In this document: positions 1 through 9,374 of the stretch, one piece after another
Layout of the letters: each line of letters opens with the position of its first letter
How positions within the stretch are numbered: the first letter of the stretch is position 1
Assembly (NCBI GenBank): GCA_905331475.1
Contig: CAJNYU010000002.1
Location: 100,914 to 164,913, forward strand
Source: Rotaria socialis
Lineage: Eukaryota; Rotifera; Eurotatoria; Philodinida; Philodinidae
Direction of reading: 5' to 3'
DNA length: 64,000 nucleotides
The notes under the pieces: generated by a model
The model's input: only the letters and a program-made list of their open reading frames with translations
Databases searched by the model: none
Told to the model about the DNA's origin: nothing
Translations under genes and position numbers: made by a program

Positions 1-246
1 GGGGGGGAGAGTTGAATAATTGTCTTAATTATCATTGTAAATAATGTAGTATTTTGAGGCTTTTAGTATCTCTATGCAGTAATTTTCGATCTGAAAATTC
101 ACACTCTTAACAGATTTACCAAGGTATGCTTTTTCTCTGATCTTGTAGTTGCATCAATGATTCTTCGTCAACCTTGATGTATCATCTGAAAGAGTTTTTG
201 ACCGTCGTTTGATAATTTTGTAATGTTCAGTAGGGGTGAACCATTT

Positions 247-560
247 TTTTAACGGAACTTAATTAATGGCTTTCATTAACCATTAATATTAATGGTTAAT
301 GTTTTCTGAGAAAAACTTAATTCATTAATATTAATGAAAACATGAATATTAATGACCTAATATTAATTGTTAATGTTTTCATGAAAACATTAATTATTCA
401 TATTAGTGAATTAGGTTCTTCTAAGGAAACATTATCTACTATTAATAATCAATTAAATGATCTTAATAGTTAATGTTTTATCGGAAAGCGTTAATTAATT
501 AATATGGAAAATTAATATTGTCACGAAAACATTAACATTAATATTAAATTAATGTTAATG
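247..560. repeat. Degenerate palindrome array built on TTAATGTTTTC / GAAAACATTAA
   Basis: This 0.3-kb block repeats the motif TTAATGTTTTC and its reverse complement GAAAACATTAA many times, with ATTAATATTAATG segments between them. It includes a perfect 22-bp palindrome at 371-392. The two ends are themselves rough inverted copies (CATTAATATTAATGG near 280, AACATTAATATTAAATTAATG near 535). It could be the remnant of a foldback or MITE-type element, or AT-rich satellite-like DNA. No coding sequence overlaps it. Confidence 0.55.
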
Positions 561-609
561 GCCCACGCCTAATGCTCAGTACTAGAAATTTGAAACTATT
601 TAAAGTAAC

Positions 610-741
610 AAGCCTTTTGAAGAGGAACGGAAACGCCTCGAAGAAATTTCATCAATGACTGGTAATCTTAAAGAGATCTTTAACTGGATTGAAAATTTCA
701 GGAACCGAAGTTTTAATATGTTCTCAAAGTATTTGACTTAA
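610..741 (+). pseudogene. Short coding-like relic, unidentified
   Basis: One frame stays open for about 43 codons and ends in TAA. It reads as a charged helical segment (KPFEEERKRLEEISSMTGN, then a stretch with NWIENFRNRSF). Its composition looks like protein rather than AT-rich noise, but stops precede it in the same frame and no start codon or splice site supports a gene. I do not recognise the family. It is most likely a fragment of a dead gene or transposon. Confidence 0.2.
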
Positions 742-1820
742 AATTTTTAAACAAACTAAAGGGTACATCAATATGGATTAAATAGCTATGACAGTTTAAA
801 TAGCTATAGGGAGTTTTAAATAGTTATATGTTTAATTAAAAAGTATCTCTTTTGAGAAGTTACGACTACTTTTGCTTGCTAGCATTTCAAAACTTACGAT
901 TCTTTAGCAAAAAAAATAATTATTCTTAGAGAATGAAGGTCATATAGTTATTAGCAATGAGCTTATTATTTTATTATTAAAGTTAAACATAGTTTTTCCG
1001 ATATAAATGCCTTCAGTACCTGTGTATTTTAAGTTTGTCTATTTTTTCATTAGCTAGAAGTATCGATTATCAAAAAAAAAATCGCCACCCATATTGTTTA
1101 AAAACAATAGAAATGTATGCCTCGTGCTCCGGAAATCAGCTAGATACGTCTTTCTATTTACGCAAGATATATTTTATCTAGATTACTTTCTCTTTTTTTT
1201 CTTTCTCTCTCTCTCGTTTCATTATTTACTCAACACTATTCTATTAGTATGTATACTTGAGAGACATTTTCTGTAGATACAAAGAATAGAGTGTGAATCC
1301 TTTTGTGTAGGCCAAATCGTGTCTTAAATACATAATCTAGTCCCATATGAACGACCTTTTAGATAATGTTTCCATTCGATTCTATAACTTTTAAATAGAA
1401 AAGTTCCATTTCTGACGATTAATTAATTGCTATTTCATTAATTTCTAATCAACACTACGACCAAGTCATATCAGCGTGTATGGAAGTTTTTATTTCCGGA
1501 TTTTTACGTGTATTTTACTGTGAGTATCAGATGAAATGACGAAAGCAGAACTCCTGCTCTCTACGTCCGTGGAGAAAATACATAAAATCAAAAATCTCTA
1601 CCTTAGAAACAATTGCAATAGCATGATTGTTTTCTTTTCATTTGAATGAAATTATTTTTCTGTTACACTTTGATATCTAGTGATATTTTTACAAGCAAGA
1701 TAGATAAATTGAGGATCACCAGTAAGTACTAGAAATCACATAGTTTATTTTTTATTTTATACTCGTATGTAAAACAATTATGATTGAAACAGAATTTCGT
1801 TTTTAAGCCATATTTGATTA

Positions 1821-1852
1821 CATTATCATTATTATTATTATTATTATTATTA
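1821..1852. repeat. ATT trinucleotide microsatellite
   Basis: About nine to ten consecutive ATT units, with one CATT interruption at the left end. It is a simple repeat in intergenic DNA. Confidence 0.9.
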
Positions 1853-3132
1853 TATCCATTATGTTTAGAATAAATATTTATATGCAATTAACGAGAGCAG
1901 ATATTGAGATTAGTCTGTAGTTCAATTATTGTAATAGTTGTATGCTCATTTAAACGAGTTTTTGCTTATTTTCTCTCTTATTCGTATTACAATGAAATGT
2001 GCATACTCTTAAAATTATAAAAGATTTATGTTGTGTGAGAAAACACAATTATGCTTATTTTTGTCGATCTGATAAGTACTCAAAAAAATGAATTTCTAAA
2101 AACAACTAGGTACTGTTTTTGTTTTGTTTTGTTTTGATCATTAATATTCAAATAATATATCTTTTTATTGAGAAGCAAATTTTTAGATACTGGTCAATGA
2201 CGTTTCTTTAGAGTCCATTTCTTTTTTTTATTGAGTTTTCTCTCGTTCCTGTATATCTTCGACATACAATGAATTCGATCATAAGGCAATATTCGAATTA
2301 ATTTATTTTAGAAAACATAGTAGTTGTAAAATATCGAAGAAAACATAGCCTCTGATAAGTTTAATAACGGAAGGAAGTATGCATAAGGTTTCACTTCACG
2401 TCTAGTACAGTAATTATTAACGTTTATTTATATTTATGTGTAGTTACTTTTTTAATGATTTATTATAATCATCTAACAGAAGACCTATTACTTCATTGTT
2501 AAAAATATTCTATTTATTGTACTTTTGTACTAATTGAGCCAAAAAATTGTAGGCAAGAACTAGTTTTTTTTCTCGTTTTTTCTCTTTTCTTTCAAGCTCT
2601 TCCTTCTGTGGAAACAGGCAGTACTAATAGTCTAGTTTGTCTTCCTTTCTCTCATTTTCTTTTCTCCTTTTTTTGCATATAACTTCCTGTATTACAATAA
2701 GTGAATACACTACTTCAAATTTCTTTAGATAAAACAACATTGCTAACTATATTTTTGTATTAGATACAAATGAGCGTAGTCAACTTGGACAATATACTAG
2801 TCAAAATATTCAAGTAAACCAACGAGTTAATTGTACACGATGGAGAGAGAAGAAAATGGCGATATCATCATCTTCTGATGTAAATACCTTTGTGCATGTC
2901 AATTACTAATGTTATCTGACGCGTGTGCTACTTTCTATTCTATCATTTTTCTCGTTTACTTAGATCTTATTTTACTTTATAATTTAACAAGTGTATGCGT
3001 GTCTGCCAGGTTTGATAATCTTTTAATAAGTTGACAATCTAAAAATCTAACGAAGGAGAAGAGATTAACAAGATTGATCCTATTTTAGATAAGTGACCGT
3101 CGTTTTATTTTGCTTTATCTATTACTGGAAAA

Positions 3133-3150
3133 ATGAAGCATGCCGAATAG
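3133..3150 (+). promoter_or_regulatory. Overlapping upstream micro-ORF
   Basis: ATG AAG CAT GCC GAA TAG begins 7 nt before the first ATG of the prepropeptide reading frame (3140) and ends inside it, in another frame. If the transcript includes this ATG, scanning ribosomes would meet it first. This favours one of the later in-frame ATGs (3197 or 3245/3248) as the real start, or implies uORF-mediated down-tuning. Confidence 0.35.
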
Positions 3151-3757
3151 AGCATTATTAAACGGTTCATCATCAGTCAGCTCTGTTTTATCTCGTATGT
3201 CACCATCTGTTATAACGGGTCCACGTTCCTTTTTTACACAATTTATGATGACCATTACTGTTTCGGTTCTTCTGATTGGAATATTGTCAGGTGTTTCATG
3301 TTCCCCTGCATCATTATCAAATCCAATAGAAAATACTAACAATAATAATAACAAAAATACTGATGAATCGAATGGATTGTTTGATCAAAATGACTATCAA
3401 CATGGTTCACAACAAGATTCATCTTCAATTTCATTATCCCATCATGAACAACCGTTTGCCGGATCATCACCAATTTGGCCTGCTCAACCGCGAGCCCATG
3501 CTAATCAATTTTTAATGTCGCATGCCAACAACAATGATGCCATGGTACCAAAATGGTTTACACAACTTAATAACAATGACAATGACGATGATGATGATGA
3601 TGATGATGATTATGCTCCATCAGGTATATCAGTCAATAAACGGTTATCATATTATAATGTCGGAAGATATCCAATTTTGAACAAGCGTAAACAAGTCACA
3701 AAACCTCCTATGGAAGTTATGAATGAAATTGTCAATTCAATTTATCTTAAACGTTAA
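3140..3757 (+). CDS. Putative secreted neuropeptide/prohormone precursor
   Basis: Single-exon frame of 205 codons from the ATG at 3140. The hydrophobic signal sequence lies at residues 36-55 (MMTITVSVLLIGILSGVSC), so the true start may be M36/M37 (3245/3248) or M20 (3197). After it comes a low-complexity spacer rich in N, S, Q and H and a run of nine D. The C-terminal 40 residues contain three Lys-Arg sites (167-168, 182-183, 204-205). Prohormone convertases would release LSYYNVGRYPILN and a 19-20-residue peptide starting KQVTKPPMEV. Signal peptide, acidic spacer and terminal dibasic-flanked peptides are the standard neuropeptide-precursor layout. Neither peptide has an amidation Gly, and I recognise neither as a known family. 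Processing is inferred. Confidence 0.6.
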   Translation: MPNRALLNGSSSVSSVLSRMSPSVITGPRSFFTQFMMTITVSVLLIGILSGVSCSPASLSNPIENTNNNNNKNTDESNGLFDQNDYQHGSQQDSSSISLSHHEQPFAGSSPIWPAQPRAHANQFLMSHANNNDAMVPKWFTQLNNNDNDDDDDDDDDYAPSGISVNKRLSYYNVGRYPILNKRKQVTKPPMEVMNEIVNSIYLKR

Positions 3758-5580
3758 AGAAATTGTAGAAAAACTAAAGTTTTACAAAACAAAATAATTT
3801 TTTTGATTTTCTGAAGAATCATTGACTTCTATTGTATCGCTTGAATCAATAAATAATTGACAAATAAAAAAAATAATCATCTCCTTAATTTTAATAAATA
3901 TCATAATTTCTGAAAGAAATTTGTTGATTTGTTGAACATGATATAAATGTACACGCATTCCATTACAGTATATCATGAAATAATGGAAATAAGGATTAGA
4001 TTTTTCGGTTTTTCATAGATTTTTTTTGTTGGCATACTCTTATTAAGCAAATTGATACTCGCTTGAGATGATTGAACAATGGTACTCAGTAACTGCTTTC
4101 TCTCTCTCTATATATATTGCAAAATTCATGCTCGGTCTTATAGTAAAATTCATTATCAGTATCTCTCATGTTTGTATTTCATTGACCATTTATATATATA
4201 TATATATTCAAATCGATGAAAGTAATCATATTTAACGCTATTAGTCATCTCATATGTAAAACGCAGTATGTTATGTTCATGAAACCAATAAATCCCTAGT
4301 TAATCGAGGCTATGAACATTCATATGATTGATCTGTTTTTGCCATAGCGTAACATAGATACTGTTCACAAATTTACAACGTGGACTCAACTTATTATTCA
4401 GCTCTTAAGCAACATGAAATGTTAGCACTAATCGTGTAGTATGCACTGTAAACAGTTAGAAATCAACTTGTCATGTTTCGATTTAGTTACTTGATTATAT
4501 GTTTGTAAAATCAAGTACATTTTATGAAAGAAAGCCACACAAATTTTAATTAACATGGGAGACGACATGCGATGAATAGGATTGATTATAATTATTACAA
4601 TGCCAATCATTCTTCATAAAGTGTTTTAATACAAGTCATCTGTCAGCCAACGAGTACCTTTAAAAGATAATTGAAAATTTGGCTTCTTTTCATTTTCAGC
4701 TAACATTTATGAAATCCATAAAATATGGATCTCAATAAAATAAACATTTTCTCTCTTTTTTTTATTTATATGTTTTCCATAAATCCTTTTCATCACGCAT
4801 AAAAGCAAAATAATCTGACACTACAAACAATTACTCAAAGCTTTTCTGATACTAAAATTAAGGTCGAGATCAGCTACATATAATTTCTACATACACTGGC
4901 AGCAGTGTCAACGTAATTCATGTTGTTGATAGTGCTCGTGTATTTACGAATTGTATGTAGCTTATCTCAACCCAAAATTAATTACTAAAGCTCTGTCGAC
5001 AATGGCTTTAGGGGAAAGTACATCTCTCAGTTGATGAAAGTATTCACTTTTTTCTCAAAAAGAATTCATTCATTTATTTGAAAAAAAATAGATTGCAAAT
5101 ATGCGAGAAAACTATCTTCAAGTTCTAAATTGACGCAAAAAACATGGTATAAGTACACTTTTTAATCGAAAAATTCCTCTTTTAATTCTTCTGATTTGTT
5201 TTTCTCATCACACTACATCCTCTAAAGTGGAATGAAATGACGTATATACGCTGGCTGTGAGTGACATCTATGTCAGATGTTATAGTAGAAAACTAAATAA
5301 AACTCCACAGATATATTTTAATATAAGTAGGTCAAAATTTGAAATATATTTTTAATATAATAAATTTTATATTGCCAAGGTAAATATTTCTGATACAATC
5401 GATCTATGTATCTGATGATTCGTCTCGCAGTACTCCATATAATACATACGAAATGTAAATAATAGTTCTCCCTCACAAATATTCATTCAATTTTGAAAGA
5501 AACAGCTTAAATAAATCGATTCTTAGGATCAATCGTTTCTTTTTAGATCTTTCATTTAAAAGACATTCAGAAGCAATAAC
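3758..5580. other. Intergenic region before RPL12
   Basis: Apart from the hairpin element at 4862-4973, I see only AT-rich DNA, a TA-repeat near 4191-4206 and AATAAA-like motifs shortly after the prepropeptide stop (around 3846) that could serve in polyadenylation. The last few hundred bases should include the RPL12 promoter. Confidence 0.6.
4862..4973. mobile_element. 112-bp MITE-like hairpin with 8-bp target-site duplication
   Basis: The left arm begins GGTCGAGATCAGCTACATA and the right arm, read in reverse complement, begins GGGTTGAGATAAGCTACATA. The pairing continues imperfectly for about 50 bp per arm, so nearly the whole element is an inverted repeat. It is flanked on both sides by the identical octamer AAAATTAA (4854-4861 and 4974-4981). 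An 8-bp duplication around terminal inverted repeats fits a non-autonomous hAT-type (or P/Merlin-type) DNA transposon. No coding capacity. Which transposase mobilised it is unknown. Confidence 0.65.
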
Positions 5581-6293
5581 ATGGGTCCAAAATTTGATCC
5601 TACAGCTGTTTATGAAAGTAAAGTAATGATTTCTGTTTTATTTTCAATCCAAAATATCTGATATGTAGTTATGGTTCGTGTCACTGGTGGCGAAGCACCA
5701 GGTGGTTCATCATTAGCTCCAAAAATCGGCCCTCTTGGTCTAGTATGTATCAGAAATATTTCTTCTCAATATTATAACAATTAATTTTTCTATATCAAGT
5801 CTCCAAAAAAAGTGGGTGATGATATTGCTAAATCCACTGCTGATTGGAAAGGCATGCGTGTAACAGTAAAACTAACTGTTCAAAATCGTAATGCTAAAAT
5901 CGATGTTATTCCATCAGCATCATCACTTGTTATTAAAGCGCTTAAAGAACCACCACGTGATCGAAAAAAACAAAAGAATAGTAAAATATTTTCTATATAA
6001 TTATTCTCATTGAAAATCATTCTAATTTCAGTTAAACATGACGGTAATGTTTCACTTGATGAAATAATTAAAATTGCTCGAATTATGCGACCACGCTCCT
6101 TAGCTAAGACATTTGATGGAACTGTCAAAGAAATCCTTGGTAAAAGTTTTGTTCGATAAGTTGTATTTATTATTGTTTCTGTTTATTATTGATAGGCACG
6201 GCTCAATCTGTTGGTTGCAAAGTAGAAGGTTCTCATCCACATGCTATTATTGACCAAATAAATAATGGTCAAGTTGATGTTCCACGAGATTAA
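5581..6293 (+). CDS. RPL12: 60S ribosomal protein L12 (uL11)
   Basis: Five exons: 5581-5617, 5669-5742, 5800-5980, 6032-6139, 6196-6293. Together they give 165 residues, the usual eukaryotic length. All four introns are 50-57 bp with GT-AG ends. The N-terminus [10 protein letters not shown], the core [20 protein letters not shown], the segment [19 protein letters not shown] and the C-terminal [11 protein letters not shown] are hallmark L12/uL11 signatures. The protein binds the 28S rRNA GTPase-associated centre together with the P-stalk. The start is fixed by the conserved N-terminus. Intron 1 interrupts codon 13. Nothing suggests degeneration. Confidence 0.97.
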
Positions 6294-6417
6294 ATGAAGA
6301 AAACAAAACACAAACATCCGATCATTCATTCTCAAGAAGAAAAAAAACAAATATGAAGATGTCATTGATGACTTTATTCAAGTTATATCGTTTGTTTTTG
6401 ATTTATAACCGCTTTTT

Positions 6418-6423
6418 AATAAA
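6418..6423 (+). terminator. Polyadenylation signal of RPL12
   Basis: AATAAA lies 125 nt after the RPL12 stop codon, at a plausible distance for a short 3' UTR. Confidence 0.5.
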
Positions 6424-8847
6424 GTCGAAATGAAACTTCAACTAAAACAAAACTCAAAAATATTTCTTTTAAATATCGAATGATACACAAAAATCAGAAA
6501 TGATTTATTCGTGTCAAATAGTCAAACAAATCTATATTCTATTCTTTTTGTTTTGTTCAGACAATGGAAACATAATTCAATTATGAAAAATAATTGCGAA
6601 CGTGTGATGTCGCAGGCAATATGGATACTAGTGTTATTATATTTATATATGTATTGTTTCGATAAATTGATCATCAGAATTTTTATGAATCCTTCAATCG
6701 ATCTAACAATTCATCAACTCTATTACTAGGCATCTGATGTCAGAATAAAAACATGACATTCAGATTGAGCAATACTATCGCACCTTAGCAATTACATAGA
6801 GGACAGTATCACGTCTTCAAAATCCTCTAGTTACATCTGACGTTCTGACACAAATGAAATTTTAGAGCTTTAGTTCTATTTATAATAGACTCATAAAGAG
6901 ACACGTTCTTCTAAAACAACATTCGACAGAAAGATAATATTGTTAATATCATCCGTTGCATAATTGTCACAATAACATAAAACAAAAAAATATATTTCGA
7001 GCAAAATATTTTTGTATACTCTTCTGAACTACTGATTTCTTATCACACATGAATAAAAGCAGAAACTACGGTACTAGTAGTAATGCATGTTACTAGGAAC
7101 ATCAATTATTAATGCATATTACTCAGTTTTACTTAAACAGAGACCGACTCTTGTTTTATTTGTCCAATACAACAGTGAAATATATCTAATTTTCTATTTG
7201 TCTTTTTCCATCATTGATTTTTTTGTTTTGTATCAGATATCACATAATTTTCTGTCATACAGAGAACAAATCTAATGGGTAGCATGTCAACAAAACACTA
7301 ACAAACTAATATTTTATTCATGTTTTGACTAAAGTCAAAGATATTTTTTGATTCTATGAACAAATAGTAAGATTACTATGGAATTGAATGTCTAAACCTA
7401 GTCGAAAGAATAATACAGGATTGTATTTTAGGTACCTTGATAAAACAAGATCTGCCGATATCTTTGTATGATAACAAAAAAGCTATTAGAATAGATATTA
7501 AACGATATTCAATAGAAGATTTTTTTTTATCAAAGAAAAGTTAATACCATTTTTTTTGCTCACCATTTATTTGATTACAAATTATATGAGAAATATTTTA
7601 ATACTATTTTATTATCTGACAGCGTTCAATTTTATCGATCTTGAATTATAAAAATATGTGAGAACTAATTCGAACTTACTCAAGTTCTAAAAGATTACTT
7701 GTTGTATAATTAAAGTGCGCTCCATTTTATCCAACTGAACTTTATATTTTTATAATCCTGGTTCAAAGTCCAAGAAAAAAACGTCATGGAATATGACAGA
7801 TGAAACGCTTGATTTAATTGGCGTCTGGCGAGAATTGAAATTAGACGTTTAATTATTATTTCATACTCAAAGCTATTACGCAGTTGCCACAACAAGATTT
7901 CTTTGACAAAATAATTTGGACTAATTTTTCCCTATGTGAAATCAGAGATTTCTATATTATCATTGAACCAAAAATGAATGAACTTTATACTGGTGTTTTG
8001 CGCCAGGTAAAAATAACCAATGAAGCCAAACAAAATATAGTTGACAAAGCAAATCTGGTAGACTCATGAAGTTGAGTGCAATGTTCTGATGGAATTTTAA
8101 AAATAGAAGTCATGATTAATTAAATTGTGTCGAAAAATATTTTTATTGGTGATTTTACTCAATTTAAGATAAAGGAAAGATATTCTTAATTTGCAATGAA
8201 TTGAACTATTTTTGATTACTATACCAAACGATAGATATTGTTTTGCTTTTCGTAACGGAAAATTTTCTAAAAATTTTCATTTGTTTACCAACAGAATCGA
8301 ACTTTTATTGATTGAATGAGAGACTCGTATGTCACGGTCTCTTATAGAGTGTCAGGGGGAGGGGGAATGAGTTCAAATTTTTATCCTATATACTTCAAAT
8401 ACTCCTTTTAGATGGCGTTTTAAAATATATTTAAATCTAGTAAGAAAACGATTTTAGTTTTCCATCTCGATTAGTCTACCAAGCTACCGTAGTTTAATAG
8501 AAAGAAAGCGATATATTCACGTATTATTGAGAAATATTTAATTCTACAATGAAATAATCTACAAAAAATTTTAATTAGTTTTGTGGAACTCACATATATT
8601 TTCGAAGAAAATAGTGAGTGTAAGTTGACTTGTTAGGTTTTTGCGGCTCCCCTGTACCCCACTCCATCCCCATTACAGACATAAAATATAAAGACATTAA
8701 CACTTAGATGCGCTAATTAGAAACTTTTTTGGTACAGGTCGATTGCCAATGTTCACTGCTACTCACATCAGTAATAAAAATCTATTTTCTCTAATTAGAA
8801 ATCATTATAATTAGGATTTAATCTGTAATTAATCATCAAAATCTGTC
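6424..8847. other. Intergenic region with possible coding debris
   Basis: No gene can be supported. Short segments at about 7716-8069 look vaguely protein-like (for example MTDETLDLIGVWRELKLD near 7794 and MNELYTGVLRQVKITNEAKQ at 7974-8033). They are in different frames and separated by stops, so at most they are debris of a dead gene. The rest is AT-rich DNA. Confidence 0.45.
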
Positions 8848-9374
8848 GTTTTTGTGTACTCAAAAAGTGAGTACACTTTAGAATCGGTCAGTGTGTCCGT
8901 CCGGCCGTAGGCACGATAGCTTTCGAAAGGAGAATCAGATCGTGATGAAATTTTCCACACAGTTCAATCTCATGAATATCTCGGCCGAGTTCGAAGATTA
9001 GAAGGATCCCCCATGAAATGGTTGAGTTATCGAAAAAATTGTCATTTTTACCAGACCATCCCTGAGGTACGGAGGGGTACAGGGATCTTTTTTCAAAAAA
9101 CAACTTTTTCTCAGAATTATTCACAACATATATAAAGCGACTCAGTTTTTAACGCTGATTCCGAATCTGATATTAGTTTCGAACTAAATCGTAGTTTTCT
9201 AACGAAACATTGCCTGAAAAATGTCTCAAAATGCACAAAAACTGCATCAAGAAATCAAATTGCCTAGTTTCTCATGATAATTTTGGTGTTCAAACATTCT
9301 AGAATGACTCATATGTCCCGTGCACTTTTTGCAGTACACATAACTCTCGGATGAAATCCGAAGTTTCCACATTT
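8848..9374 (+). repeat. Dispersed 0.53-kb repeat, copy A
   Basis: This segment matches 60946-61477 in reverse complement over its whole length. Long near-identical stretches include the piece with GCTGATTCCGAATCTGATAT and the piece with CATTCTAGAATGACTCATAT. One end has a small hairpin (GTGTACTCA...TGAGTACAC) followed by GTCCGTCCG-type pentamers. The middle is more diverged and contains indels. No intact ORF is shared between the copies, and the boundary duplications are not clear. It is an interspersed, presumably non-autonomous mobile repeat. Confidence 0.8.

Larger units (their letters stand above)
1..3132. other. Gene-poor AT-rich region upstream of the prepropeptide gene
   Basis: No convincing gene is visible. 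The stretch holds the palindrome-rich block at 247-560, a short coding-like relic at 610-741 and an ATT microsatellite near 1821-1852. Open frames here are short, mostly start at non-ATG codons and have no recognisable domain. The last few hundred bases before 3133 should contain the promoter and leader of the following gene, but I see no clear core promoter motif. Confidence 0.6.

Noticed and set aside
8888-9124. 78-codon minus-strand frame with protein-like appearance
   Set aside because: Lies inside repeat copy A; the equivalent frame is interrupted or shifted in copy B, so it is not a conserved gene.
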